A DNA stretch of 64,000 bases from Amanita rubescens (lineage: Eukaryota > Basidiomycota > Agaricomycetes > Agaricales > Amanitaceae): the NCBI GenBank assembly GCA_015039365.1, contig WION01000032.1, positions 1-64,000 of the forward strand, written 5' to 3'. Position 1 is the first letter of the stretch, and each line of letters opens with the position of its first letter. The translations under genes and the position numbers were made by a program. Shown here in pieces: positions 11,429 to 24,195 of the stretch. The notes beneath the pieces were generated by a model. That model was not told the DNA's origin. It was given only the letters and a program-made list of their open reading frames with translations, and ran no database searches.

Positions 11429-12793
11429 TCAGCTATTGAAACCACCTAAACTCGGGGCACGATCGACTTTCCTTCCGTCCATACTATGAATGTGAGACGT
11501 GCCGCCTAGATCCATATTGTCCATTCCCAAGAGTTGCGTTTCACCCCTAACAGAAGTGACTCCGGCCAAAATGCGATACATAATGACGGAGAATACAAGG
11601 CCCTAATAATTACATAAGTTTTAGAAATGAAACGGGTCGTAAGATAGGTTGGTGCTTACGACAAGAGAGGAAATCTAGCGCCAAGAGGACGACGAATGAG
11701 TTTTAAAGGGAAAAAAAAGAGGGGTGGTACTGACAGCATCCAAGATAACGTATTGGAACCATGAATCAGACTTGTAGAGTATGAGCAGAACCAAGAGGGC
11801 TGCTGAGTATATTGCTCCGGATTCGACTATGAGGAGTAAGACGGGATACAATCGTTTGTTAGAGCGCCTGATTCCTTTGTTGTTGATCCGCCATAACCTG
11901 TAAGCGACGAGACCTACGACGTGTCAACACCGATCCGTGCAAAAAAAAAGACAAAAGCGTATGCATAACTTGTCCCAATAAGATTCGTCGCCAGGGTCAT
12001 CGAAAAGAAGGAGACGATCCATTGTTGCAGTTGAGTTACGAATATATCAGAGTCGGGGACAACGCGATCAAAGTAATAAAGAATCCCGATGCCGGTCGCT
12101 AACCGGAATAAAAATCAGCGATGTGTGTGTTGTATTTCTTTTGTTCTCGATGGCTGGCTTACCCGTGCTGCCTAGCAAAAGGAGAATAGGAAAGCCGACG
12201 ATGAAAATGTTCTTATCCCAGGCAAGGTAGCATCTCCATATCTGCCGATAAATCAGGGCGTGGTTCGATGTTTGCGGAAAACTTACGACTAGAGCGTCGC
12301 CAAGGAGCGTTTGCGCTACATACAGCGTACTTCCGAACATCTGGGTAAATTCCGAAAGTCGGTTGAAGAACGCCGAAGGTCCTCCCGGTGCATTAGGATA
12401 TATAATAAACGCTTTGATGATTCGCGTAAAGTTGACGCTAATGTGCTTTCCGAGTCATTTGGCATAAGTGAAAGAATCAAAACGAGCGTCGATGCTCACG
12501 CACTGTGGTTGCGATCACGAATAGCAAGATCGATACGAGAAACATGCGTCTACGAGCTGCTAGCAAGACCGATCGCCCGCTCCCTCCTAAGAAGAGGGCG
12601 GTCGTGATAACGAATAGCACCGTATAAGCACCTGTAAAAATCCGTTAAATACGAGCGGACGAGATCATGAGCGGCTCAAACCATAAAGAAGCGTTTGTAC
12701 AAAGATAGATACAAGTTTTGCCTGCAATTGATGCTATGAGGGACGTTGAATTGAACGAATTGACAGATGTACCTCGTCTGCTGGAAAAGCCAT
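11429..12793 (-). CDS. Multi-pass membrane protein, copy 2 (convergent paralogue)
   Basis: Nine exons: 12793-12773, 12721-12682, 12631-12504, 12445-12287, 12241-12163, 12098-11970, 11913-11735, 11674-11660 and 11602-11429. They sum to 308 codons (307 aa). The protein aligns segment for segment with the rightward neighbour: FGSTLYVAQTLLGD, IWRCYLAWD, TQLQQWIVSFF, LVLLILYKSDSWFQYVILDA. A 15-nt microexon is conserved in position and length. The C-terminal tail is shorter and divergent, with no equivalent of the neighbour's last exon. The two stop codons are 85 bp apart, tail to tail. No disabling change seen. Confidence 0.82.
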
Positions 12794-15108
12794 CTTTCCC
12801 GGGGGGGCACTTGGAAGTCGGCTTTTACAGTCCCGCCGCGATTATTAAAGTCGTATCGGAAAACTTTATCAGCAAAACAGGAACGCACTATTTTAAGGAT
12901 TCGAGCGATTTTAGTATTGACAATGACAGTTGTAGATCATAAGAATGAGGGGTATACGGTATCATTTATGTCCACTTGACCTCCATTTTTGGCTTCTTCG
13001 TCTCCGCTAGGTTATATATCAAGCTTCATGGTTTCTGGAACATGCTAGTCATTTTACAACGATATGGCGAGGAAATGATATACCACGTTCAGGATAAGCG
13101 CCTCTCGGAGGCCGAGGGAATCGCCCACCAGCGTGGGCGTTCGGCGGTGTTATATAAAAACAGGTAATAATCCTTGGTGCAGCCGCGCATTGGAATCGCG
13201 TGCTTATTGATGACTTCATTTTCGACAACACGTGTGCAGCTTCTTGGAGGCATGCACCATCCTTCTGCCATTGCTAAATACGACAGCGATGCCTATAGTA
13301 CTGATGTAATGCCAAGTTCCTGGCTGATGTGATAGCAACGGAACACATGTCAATCGCTCATACTTACGATGCGTTGGCCTCCCTCTCGAATCTCGATTCG
13401 GCCTTCCGGGACTTACTTACCCACGTCCAGCGTTGATACGATGGAGCCTGTCATACCGTGGTAAATCACAGTATCCACTTCGGCAAGGACACGGCACAGC
13501 CTCTGCTTATCATCCTCGTAGGTTTTAGAAACGTTTTCTCCAAGTGACATCCGCCCTTAATGCTTCCACTTTCTGAACATCATATTACTTGTCATTCCCA
13601 TTCAGCGAACATCCCACGATGTTTATCTGCTTGGCCAATGAGATCTACGTACGTATACATTCACAGTTACCCCTCGTCTAGTCTACGTTCCGGCATCTAT
13701 TGTCATCTAAAATTCTAGGGAGGAAAAAGTGTACAACTTGGTTTCGTGCCGAAGGAAGTTCAACTTCCTACTCAAAGCTTGTCAAAGGCCCCTGTTCGCT
13801 CTCCGAACTCTAAAGCTTTTCGTGCTGCTGCATCCATTGCCGACGCCATACTACGGCCAATTCCTGTTCCCCAAGTTGTTCCATTTACTGACAAAGTCAA
13901 GTTTTCAGCGTCGTCCTCAAGTCAATGGGTATAGGGCCTACTTTGAACATCAAACGTATAGACGGGATTATGATCTGGGCCTTGGTATGATTTCTGGGAA
14001 TAGGTGGGTCTAGCACGATTCCTGCAGCGGTTGTGCAAGACGGTTCGCCATGCTTGAATCGCTTGTCAGGCCCGGAAAGCCTGAGAAAGAGGATCACTCA
14101 CTTTGTGTATTGTCCATGTCAAGATTTCTCTTCGTATCCGAGTGCTCAAGGGTAGATATGTCGCGTGTTGATGTTCTCTCAGGTATGCCATCTTTTATAC
14201 CCTCGCAGACCGTTGTGTATATTTCCCATTTCCTGTGCTGGCTAGTGGCGAAACGGTAGGGCGAGGAATGGAATTTATTATATTACCAAACACGACTCTA
14301 ACATCGGGGAAAGGACATTGCCTATCGACACGAGTGGGATATACTGTGTCACCGGTATTGGTTGACCGTGCAGCATGTGTCTCTCCGCCGTTTTCGCTCA
14401 ATGACGATGTTTCAACGGGCGGAGCGCACACTTTCATGATGAAAATTTCCGATACGTGCAGCCAGCGCTACGACCGACGCTGCCGCTGACATGCAATCCA
14501 CCATCGCTCATCGCGGACAAGGAGGGCCTGAAGCACGTTTGCAACGCGGATATTGGTCCATGAGGCAATGTGTCACGGTGATTACAAACTCATGTTGGAT
14601 GCCCCGAATGACAGTTTTGCGAAATAAAGTTATTGCTGTGCGTCTGCGACAGGGTTTATGTTCAAGAATTGCCTTGCACAGCATTAGGGGGCTGGATCAG
14701 ATGCCGATCAGTTGCTGGTGCTAGTTCCAATACAATTCAAGTGAAGTATGCCTTGCTGAAGCTCAAAAATCGAGGTTCAGGGACAACATGCAACAGGAAC
14801 CAAGTCCAGACGAAGGAAATTGTTTTCTAACCCATAATCCGATAGGATCGAAAAAACAAAACTAACATTGAATGTCGCATACTTGAGTCCCATAACTGGT
14901 CCTATGATTGGTTTAAGTGATATTTCAGTTACTAGCATTAGGTCGTACGGCATTGAAAGGTAAGACACAAGCAGTCGGAAATCAGGCTACAAAGTACTAT
15001 GTCCGCCTTGCGCGCTGGTGAATTAATGAAGAGCCTGAGTTACAAGCGGTCACGTAATCACGTAAGCGTACATATGGAGCGCGACTACACTCTAGGTTAA
15101 GATGAACC
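12794..15108. other. Gene-poor region with decayed coding traces
   Basis: About 2.3 kb without a gene I can name. On the minus strand at ~13550-13420 an open stretch starting at an ATG reads MSLGENVSKTYEDD and then VIYHGMTGSIVSTLDV, followed by an in-frame stop and possible splice sites. On the plus strand at ~13740-13935 a stretch containing FRAAASIADAILRPIP ends early. These look like remnants of coding exons, but I could not assemble or identify them. Confidence 0.35.
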
Positions 15109-17166
15109 TCATACCCGCTTGCGGAACATCACCTCTGCTGTAGGATCCGGTGAAGAATTGGATCCAAACCACCATTCAGCTGGAAGTCCGCGGTCATTCG
15201 CCATTTTAACGTCGTAGTTCAACAGAATGTACGCAAGCATAGCCTTGATCTCGTTAGCGGCGAAAAATCGGCCAGGGCTAGATTCAGTTAGCATATCAGA
15301 CGGTGCCTGTTATCAAGCGGTAATTTGTACCATGCATGGCGACCGTGGCCAAAAACCATGAAATCGGGTGTCGGTGTTGCCATTCCATGTTTTGTGCTTT
15401 CCCCTTCCTGTTCGCGCTTCTTCGCAAATCGAAACCCGTCGAAGATGTCGGGATCTGGATAGTTTTCCTAGACAAAAATGTTCCAAATGTTTAAAAACCT
15501 GGTAAATCGAACACGAACTGCATCTTGGTGGACACAACGATGAGGAACACTGATCAGAGATCCCGCGGGGATCGTCATCCCGTTCGAAAACGTGAAATCT
15601 TTCACTGCTTTGCGCGTCACGGTAACTTAACAGCTAGAGGTGAGAAAAGAAAGCGGTAGCGGGCGAAGTGCGAAACATACGGAGTCCTCCCCCAGATAAT
15701 CGTTGCGACTCTTTCAGGAAACTATCCACTTTCGATAGTCTTCCGACGGCAGCTTTCGTCCAACCATCTGCATTTATAACAGTCTCAACTTCTTCACGCA
15801 TCGGTTGCACATATTCAGGATGGGTAGCCAGGTAAAAAAGTGCAGTGGTGACAGCCTGATAATGCATATGAATGTTTTTGTCCGCTCGAGCCAGAGATTT
15901 ACATACCATCGTTGTAGTATGAATAGCTACAAAATTCAGAAGCAATATGCGGATGGTCAAGTTCTTGATACTCCGCCTGTGTGGTTCTTTCGCAACGTCT
16001 AATAGCCAACTTATTGCATCGTTCTTTAGTAGAGTGTGAATTTTTTCGAATGCGACGTTGAATAAGTACTGACTGGTTTGTCTGGCCAATCTTTGCCATA
16101 TTGCGCCTCTTGTTTGATGCGTTCCTCGATCAAAGGTTGTAGGTGCTGTATTCCACGCTTAATACCGTTTGGAACCTTCCGTAAGAACTTAGCAACAATG
16201 CTGCGAGAGGTTAGAATGCTAATCGTATTTAGAAGAGGAACTACTGACTGCCTGAGGGAGATTGGAAACATGTTGATAATGCTCGCCGCGATCACTATGT
16301 CAACAGTAAAGTTCTCATTTAATAACCTGTAATCAGGATCACGACCTACGAAACGTGAGGCATGTCCGGATGTTCAGTCACGGACGGTACTCACATAAAG
16401 GTAACCCGACGAGCATCCTATTGACTGCCCTACACACGATACCTAAAATGGTCTTGCGCGCGGTAACGGTTGTCCATTCTGATGATAGTCAGCAGTCATT
16501 CTCTGTGAGAATCAAATGCGCGTACCGTTTCCTTTGGTAGGTATGTATTCGGGAAAGGCAGCAGCGATCTCGTCTTGAACATCCGAAAACCGGGCGGCAA
16601 TATTTCGTGTAAGATGTGACCTAACGACGTCGATATGAGAAGTATCTTCATGCGTCTCGCGTCCAAGAAGAAGGTCGGTATGGATCATCTACACAGCCAT
16701 CAGCAAATAAACATCGCATGGATGTGCAAGATACATTACCTCGGCAGCGGCGTCTAGGAACGAAAGTTCGTCGTCAGATGCTTTTCGAACATCTTCGAAC
16801 AATTGAGGACCAGTGACAACAACCATCCATTGTGTCATCATGGGTATTTTGAAGATAGATCCACGATACTGTGAATGATGGTCCAAAACGCGTCATCGGC
16901 ATTTATACATACTCACCTTGTCGTAGCCCTCCTGCACCATTGCTCTTCCATCTCGCAGAAATCGTAAAGCACCTATGTACGAACCCAGGATTCCAGAGGG
17001 ACCGATAGTCGGAATTCCGCTCAACTGCAAGCATGATTTAGCTACAGATGACGATTTTCACTGCATAAGAAGGGCCTATGCGTACCTTCCTATGCTTTTT
17101 CCAAGCGGACAAAAAACACGAGAACAAAATGGCGACCGCAAAGACAAAGGTGATCTTTGCGTCCAT
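15109..17166 (-). CDS. Cytochrome P450 monooxygenase, copy 1
   Basis: Twelve exons: 17166-17086, 17024-16917, 16868-16740, 16688-16526, 16478-16395, 16345-16249, 16200-16074, 16023-15907, 15855-15681, 15625-15519, 15467-15331 and 15277-15109. They give 497 aa. An N-terminal membrane anchor precedes the LSGIPTIGPSG hinge. The I-helix carries AIHTTTM, the K-helix carries ESQR (ExxR) and a PERF-like FDGFRF follows. The heme loop FGHGRHAC-PGRFF is split by an intron inside the Cys codon. It is an ER-anchored haem-thiolate monooxygenase. The closest family I recall is the CYP512/ent-kaurene-oxidase-like group of mushrooms; substrate unknown. Exon lengths match the two P450 genes near 58-63 kb. The upstream BBE oxidase gene lies on the same strand. 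Confidence 0.9.
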
Positions 17167-17912
17167 GGATGGTTACTATGGGCTGTCGTAGGCTCGTAGC
17201 AGAGCTACTTAAGCCAAGCATACGGGAGGCCGGGAAAAGCGACAATAATCATGATGAGTCATGTCGGGCCTATATCAATCATTTTATATCGACAAATTTG
17301 CAAAAAATCTTTTGCGGGTGGCCCGTAGTTGTCAACAAGGTTTCGTCACGTCGGCCAGCTAGTCATGCTCACTTGGAGCCCGGCTGAGTTTGATACTGAC
17401 GTGTCTCGCTGCTCTTCGGCACTACGGCGCAGGAGTGGCTCAGGAATGTCCAACGCCGTATAGCTAGTCTAGCATCAGATGACGACGGATGCATATTTCT
17501 TTGTTCCGGTTTGGCCGACGTTTTACGGCAGTTACCGACGTCCCAACTACGTGAAATGTTCCCTCAACGTTGGTCGTGGACCTGTGGTTGAACGTTGAAC
17601 CATTGTTGTACCGCCATTCTACTGGATGCCTATACCGAATCCCGTTTTCTCAGGGACATGTACGGAGAGCGACATCTAGAAAAGTGCAGGTGACACTCAG
17701 GTTCCTCCATATGGAAGGAAAACACGCTTAAGGGGCTGCAAAAAACTGCGATCAAACGTGCAAGTGGGAACCTGATGAGCTGACTCGGATTTCATCGCCT
17801 TGCAGGCAAGTTTCCAACAACACTTCCAGCGCGCATGCACGGGTGACGGAGGTCAAACGCTACGTTTAAATTTAGATCATGGCTCATCATGGATAAGCTT
17901 ATGAGAATTGAA
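17167..17912. other. Intergenic promoter region of P450 copy 1
   Basis: About 750 bp between the P450 start and the 3' end of the FAD oxidase gene. No sustained reading frame or repeat recognised. Confidence 0.4.
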
Positions 17913-19525
17913 CTACTCAAAGTCTGGTGATATGGTATACCCTTTGTTCCAAACCTTTTCAGGATCGTACTTGGCTTTCAGCCTCCTCAGTCTGGAATAG
18001 TTTCTCCCATAGACATCAGCAACATCCTCGTGGCTTTGCAGAGCAGTGTATGCTGGTGTTGGAACGCTGGTTCCTGTTTTATCAACATTTGCCTTCTTGA
18101 TATAACTCGAGGTTTTGGCTACCCATTCGTACGCAGCGGGGTCATCCTGGGGAGAAGAATGACTGCTCGTCATCATTGAAGATATTAATAAGGCTGATAA
18201 CATCCAACAACCTTACACGTACCTGCTTGTGATTACTACGTAGTAATGCGGTACCCTAGTCGGAAAGGCCGTGGCTTCCACCGCCACCTCGGCAATTTTC
18301 TTAGGACATCCGAATTCCCATAGAAGTGTCCCTGTCTTGCGTTCCTCGGTGCTGGTGAAGGAGACCCAGTCATCATAAATTGCGGTAACGACGTCGTCCC
18401 ACAAGTCAACGAACGACGCCTGGCATGTAACAAAACGGCGCGGACCGGTCATACTTTCAAACGAATGATCATTCGCGTGGGCGAAAGCGGCCAATCCTGG
18501 CACCGTCTCCATGCTTTGGAACACAGGTTGAAGACGCATGCGGAAAGGGGATAAAATCTGTTCTGCCTTCTCGGTAGATCCCTCAATATAGGGTATAATA
18601 GCGAGGCTTGGCTAGAAAACGTAATAATCATTCAACTTTGACAGATCTAGGCTATGCAGCTGCACTCACGGCATAATTGGGCGGTCTTCTACAAAAGCAT
18701 AACACCAATTTAGATCCTGGCTGTTGCGACGTCACAAACTCCTATTTGACGTCAGAAGGCAAGAAAAGTTTGCTATCAATACATAGCCTCACTCTAAGCG
18801 CTTGCAGTATAGTTGGTAATTCAGTCCCAGGATATGCCAGAATGCCCATTTGAACTGGCCCATAAGAGCGGTATGCTTTTAGCACGAATTCAACGACGAT
18901 GCCGAATTGGCTTCCCGCCCCTAGTCATCATGAAATGCAAGGTTAAAAGTTAAATCCGAACAAACATACCTCTGATAGCCCAGAATAGATCGGCTTCAAT
19001 TTCAGCGCTACACGTCACGACACTTCCATTAGCGAGGACAACAGTTGCTTGGACGACGTTGTCGAGCGCCAAGCCACGACGACTTGAAATTGTCGAATAA
19101 CCTCCGCCTGCGGTAAAGCCTCCCACTCCGATGCTCCCAAAGCCGGCACCTACAACTTCAAGGCCATGCTTTTCAACCTCATCATATATGGCACCCCACA
19201 AAGCACCGCCACCCACGGCAACTGTTTTCTTGTCTTCAGATACCTTAACGTGGTTGATCCTAGCCAGATCAATGACGATTCCTCCCTCAGATGATGATGC
19301 ACCTGACGGATCGTGCCCACCACACTTCACGGCAAGATCAAGTGGAGGGCTCTGGGAGCGCGCGAAACGGAGGATCTCGACAATATCCGAGGGGAGCGCT
19401 GGGTATATGACGTAGGCGGCGCGACGGACTGCTACTTCCGACACACGAGCGATGGCCTTTTCATACGAAGGGGATGAAGGGGTTATGATTGAGCCTTGTA
19501 TTTTCAAGTCATGTATCGCAGTCAT
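17913..19525 (-). CDS. FAD-binding (BBE-type) oxidoreductase
   Basis: Five exons: 19525-18970, 18920-18793, 18741-18670, 18611-18219 and 18146-17913, giving 460 aa. The N-terminal FAD_binding_4 domain shows YVIYPALPSDIVEILRFAR, the His-bearing CGGHDPSGAS motif for 8-alpha-histidyl FAD linkage, and GVGGFTAGGGYSTISSRRG. The C-terminal BBE segment ends NYSRLRRLKAKYDPEKVWNKGY. The usual second flavin-linking Cys, expected just before GVGG, is absent, so FAD is probably held by one covalent bond. The family oxidises sugars, alkaloids or phenolics. No clear signal peptide is seen at the chosen start. An alternative ATG upstream would add ~34 residues. The exon 4 donor (GTGTAAG) was chosen because it keeps the frame. 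Confidence 0.87.
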
Positions 19526-20589
19526 GGCCCTGAGTGACGAGTCCTCGACGTGAGAGATGGGGACTATATATCGAATCAGCATATATCGAGTCATAAGTTG
19601 CCGGTCACGATCGGCCCCGCCAGGCACCCATGGAGATGCTCATCTTAATTGCGGGGGTGATGATTTACCAGGGCTACGGCGGTAACAGGGAATGATATGG
19701 TCGTTTTGAAGTTCACCGTGAGTCGTGTTCCGTGACGTTTTGCCACTCCCTGCTGCAATACAGAACGTTTGGATAGACCCATAAGAGTAGCGACGTATGT
19801 GATTTCTCCAGTCCTCAATCGAGCGTGGCTACGTATAAGGTTACAGTGACGATGAAGGCGAGCGTGTCTGGAGCACGGGGAGGACGAGCGTAGGTGTTCC
19901 ACTAAATCTATCAACATCAATAACGACATTACAGAAACAGTCATAGAAGCCTACTATCAGATTCGCTGATACTTTTTAGTTCCAAGTTGAAGTAGTATCC
20001 AACGGTTGTGGTGGTGTTGCTAGGCACGGTAGTCAACACCCTGAGCGCTTAAAGAGACTTAGGCTGGTTGTCGTGGCACCACATTCTTGACGGGCCTGAT
20101 CATGAAGAAGGTAACTTGGACCAAACAGTGTGAGAGGAAACTGAATAAGCACGGTTGTAGCATGACATGGATGAAAGAGGCGAAGCTCATCTGAGTTCTC
20201 ACGGCGCGAACCTGACACCGTGATGAGCGTTCTGGAACATGCAACTTCAAACTTCAGAATAGCATCACCGTCGACGTTCGAGTCATTATGCAGCAACCAC
20301 TGACAAAGGGCAAGTAAACGTTTTGTCTTGGAAGCTATATATGATGCTGAGGGCTCCAGACCCACGCGGTATTCGCGGTTGAAGCCGACCCTGTTCCCAA
20401 TTTCACTTTCAAGATGATGGTGGCGTTTAGCTGCGTTCTATTAAAGATCGAAGCTAATCTTCATTGAGTTGGCCAGGATTCAATGCAAATTCACTGTCCA
20501 CATGCCCCATGGTACCTTTTATTATTCGTGACTTGATCTTCATCACCCATATATACTTAGCGCCCTCTTACCGCTCGACTCAATGAGTG
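19526..20589. other. Intergenic region, no gene recognised
   Basis: About 1.06 kb. A leftward frame at ~20365-20033 is open for 110 codons but has no domain or paralogue in the window. The last ~70 bp, including a TATA-like stretch near 20550, resembles the sequence upstream of the relic at 25111, so it is probably the promoter of the DUF6533-like gene. Confidence 0.4.
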
Positions 20590-22282
20590 ATGTCGTCGAT
20601 GTCCCCTCCGCCTCAAAATGTCCAACAGACCTCTGACACGGCCTTTTCCCATTTGTGAGTGCTTAACTCTGCTTGTCGTGAGAATTGATCATGACTATCA
20701 CCTTCGAAAGAGTATCGACGAAGTACTATGTACTAGCCTCATGTGTAATGCTGGTATACGACCAAATTCTCACATTCGAGGTGTGTTAATTTGCTCATTT
20801 GACAAGTCTGCGACTAATTAACACCCCCGTAGCAAGAACGGGTTTATATCTGGAACCGAAAGAAAAACATTCCATCTTGCTTGTTTATAACCTTCCGCTA
20901 TTTCACTCTGATTGTCACTCTACTCAACCTGGTTGCCGAGCACGACCCACGTTGGACCGGTTCAATTTGCCGCAATTGGATATGGTTGCCCGTCTCCACT
21001 ACCATGATTACGAACGCCACTACGGGAGGTACGTCGGTCTGCAATGCTGGTAGCCGCTTTTAATCGTGATCACAACAAACCAGTCATTCTCGGTGCGTTT
21101 CAAGTCAATCTAAAGACCAGACACCGAACGAGCGTTTACAGTCATGAGAGTCCATGCTATCTATTCCCGTTGTATGTGACCTGTGATGATTTTCACGTTT
21201 CGCTGATACCGACACGGGCATAGCAAAGTGGATCCTAGCCGTACTTGTTCCCGTTTACCTTGGAGAACTGATAGTAATGGGCGTACGTGGCAGCTCTTGC
21301 GGGTGATATGTAATATTTTGACGCCCTTTAGTGGTCTATTCCATCTGGAGTCCCAGCGAAAATGCCAGCTGGATTCGTCGGATGTATTCCAGTTGAAGAG
21401 CCAGGGACTGGACGACGTGAGGTTTAAGTACATGTCTTCGTCTCCTTGAAGTGATTGTTGCTTCGCAGGCCTGACTGCGATGTTCATCGCCGCGCTTATT
21501 TTTGATACAGTTATATTTTTGCTTACTCTATCAAGAGCATTATTCATGAGCGTCTCGAGTAGAAAGAATCTTACTCTGTTGACGTTGGTCGTACGAGACG
21601 GCACTCTGTACTTTATGTACGTTTTGACGTTACCAGGCTCGAATCGGTGACCGATACTAAACCTTATTTATAGGGTTATTTTTGTGGTGAACCTTGTCAA
21701 CGTATTTCTCCTGGCGGTGCGTGTCTAAATTATTGTCATGCCAAAATTCATTTCAAATCTAGTTCGCAACGGTAAGATAGTAAATGCTTCCTGCATTCCT
21801 ACCAGTATCATGCTTATTATTCCAGCCTGATCTGAGCGCCATAAATGCTCCCTTTGCCACCATGTCAGTATTAGTATCGTGCTCCAGCATCTGAATCGAC
21901 CGACTAACGCGATTTAGGATTTCCACCGTTTTAGTAGCCCGGTAAAGTTAAACAATCGAGAGATAGAAGATGAAGCTCATTGTTCGAATTCAGACTCGTT
22001 CTCAATCTTAGAGAATCTGCTCAGAGGCTGACCCTCCACAAATCGACAATTATGACTGACACATCGGTGAATACTGTGTCTTGGAAAGTGGCAACATGCC
22101 CAAATGCCGCTTCATCAGAGTGTACCTCCGGAAATGAAAGACATACTACTGGGTTCGTATCCTCGTTCATGGGCCTTGATGAGTTCGATGTTGCTTTGAG
22201 ATACGATGATGAGGACGATGAGGAAGATGACTTGCCAGTGACGGGGTTGAATACTCTCAGCAATTTAGATGGGACGCCGTAA
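20590..22282 (+). CDS. DUF6533-like multi-pass membrane protein
   Basis: The first ATG giving an open spliced frame is at 20590 (MSSMSPPPQNVQ). The next exon reads KYYVLASCVMLVYDQILTFE and continues QERVYIWNRKKNIPSCLF across an intron. This is the DUF6533 pattern, with a YDxxLTxxxE motif before a Trp and a membrane helix. Later exons give MRVHAIYSR, GCIPVEEPG, the helix FIAALIFDTVIFLLTL and VIFVVNLVNVFLLA. A tiny exon near 21767-21776 contributes FAT. The tail (from ~21995) is rich in Ser and Asp/Glu and ends at 22280-22282. I count roughly ten short exons and see no disabling change. Function is unknown; the family is membrane-embedded and expanded in Agaricomycetes. Internal splice sites are less secure than the ends. 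Confidence 0.75.
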
Positions 22283-22723
22283 TGCCAGGTGTTGGGCCAA
22301 GTTTGCGATTTATCTGAATATGGTCCATAGCGGCCAGAAGTCTGTAAAATTTTAAAGTTCCGAGGCCTGAAAGGTCACGAAACGTTGGTGAGGCAATGGC
22401 TACACGCAGCGGCGATACAACGCCATGCAGCGCACGGCAATTCGCGAGATAGGCGATGCAACCTGAGACTTGGCCCCAGCTGAAGAAAAGGTTGTTGTTT
22501 GCCCTTGCCCCCCTATGCTGACAATGACCCTGACAAATGACCCATGTGCTGCTATATATGAGCCTGTAGTGCCTGGCCTCCATGCCACGCGAAGCGGTGG
22601 CCCACAACCGACTTGTCGGTGGCGAAGGGGGCGCAGCCTGTCCGAGCGGAGTGTGAAGCGGCCATAGCGGCAATGTATCATAGCATGTGACATGTGACGT
22701 AACACAGTACACGGTTACACCCG
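22283..22723. other. Intergenic region
   Basis: About 440 bp between the DUF6533-like gene and the F-box gene. Leftward frames at 22257-22712 overlap each other and lack domains. No repeat recognised. Confidence 0.4.
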
Positions 22724-24195
22724 ATGGACAAGAACGTACTAGGCCTCAAGATCTCCGACCTGCCCGCCGAAGTTCTGACAGAAATTATAATCAAATGCAA
22801 CATCTTGAATCTGGCAGCCGTGTCAGAAACCTGCAAATTGTTCGCTACTATCGCATTCTCTACACCACGGCTATGGACGATGGTGAACCTCCATCCTCAT
22901 CAATTCACCAACGACGGACCCAATTTTCTTCGCACGCGCATCTTGCGTACGAGGAGTGCACTGCTCCACGTGGCCTTTTCGTTCGTCGAGGAATACACAG
23001 CAGAGGTCTCTGCGTTGTGCAAGGTTTTGGAAGAGTATAATGACCAAATCCACAGTTTCGAGTTAACCACGGACACAGCCATGGTGGCGGGGGCTGTCGT
23101 TCATGGTGTCTTTCCAAACACGAAAGCATTCCCGGCGCTCAAGCTGCTTTCTATCCTGTCAGACAGTGAGGTACTTGACCCACTGGATGCTGTCTGGCCA
23201 CGACTGGACTTGGTGCTCGCAGACGCCGTTGCCATGTTTCCAAACATCCAAAAGCTTCTTATGAACATTTTTTACGACTCAGTACCGATGTTGCCCTTAT
23301 CTGCGTCCTTTCCAAACCTTTGCACGCTTGTTCTTGATGGAGCGTTCGAGAGTAACATTCCTTCCCCAGAACTCATCGCGTCATTCCTCAATTGCATGCC
23401 ACAGTTGGAGACATTATGGATTAAGCACTTTTTATGGCACACCTTTGATGACTGTGGGTCTGTCTAGCGATTGGGGCACAAGTCAAGGGCCGGTCGGGAA
23501 TTCCTGCAAGACATAAGGCTGCCGAAGCTGAAGCGACTTGCGGTGTCTGTACCTGGGATAATGTACAACCTGATTGCTTTCATTGCGGCACCTGTTCTGG
23601 AGGATTTACATTTGGATGACTCACGTGACCCTGATGCTGCTGTTGAAAGCACGCCGTCAGACGAAGGATGGAGTGATCGAAGGATCAGATCGATGGAAAC
23701 TGTGTTAAGAAGCTTGGCACGGCGATGTCGAAGTGTGCGGCGGTTGGCACTTTTGGCAGTGGATTTGGGACGGACTGGATGGGACTGGATTCTGTTTGGC
23801 TCAGAGGATGGGAGCGGACCACCGTTCCCAAAGCTGGAAAGCATTGCATTGCACGGGATACGATATGACTATCTGCGTGGTGGGTTTGATGGCCAATTAT
23901 TGAAGAGGTTTGCACGCCAGCAGATGATTCCACTCAAGAGGCTTGTTTTATGAATTGCAACTTTCAGATGAGTGGATCCACGCTGGTTGAGGCGCTTCGG
24001 ACGAGTGGTATAAGAGAGCTGGAGTATTGTCACGGTGCAGGTACACCACAGTGGGATGCGGAAGAGCGGGAGCAGTTGCAAGCGCTAGGGGTGTCATTGA
24101 GGTGTTGGTGGCCATACGAGCTGCATGAGCTGCATTTTTATCAATGGTGGAATCGTGGGCACGGAATTGATGAGACAGACAGCAAATTATATTAG
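22724..24195 (+). pseudogene. F-box protein, interrupted
   Basis: An N-terminal F-box is clear: LKISDLPAEVLTEIIIKC, then LAAVSETCKLFATIAFSTPRLW. A leucine-rich repeat-like body follows (FPALKLLSILSD, FPNLCTLVLDGAFE, MPQLETLWI). The frame hits TAG at 23465-23467 but continues in the same frame for another ~160 codons with matching composition (LPKLKRLAVSVPG, FPKLESIALHGI). A one-base shift at ~23950 then leads into a third frame (LVEALRTSGIRELEY) ending at 24195. A single 490-residue SCF substrate adaptor with two lesions is the simplest reading. A very short intron around the TAG cannot be excluded. Confidence is good for F-box and moderate for non-functional. Confidence 0.7.
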
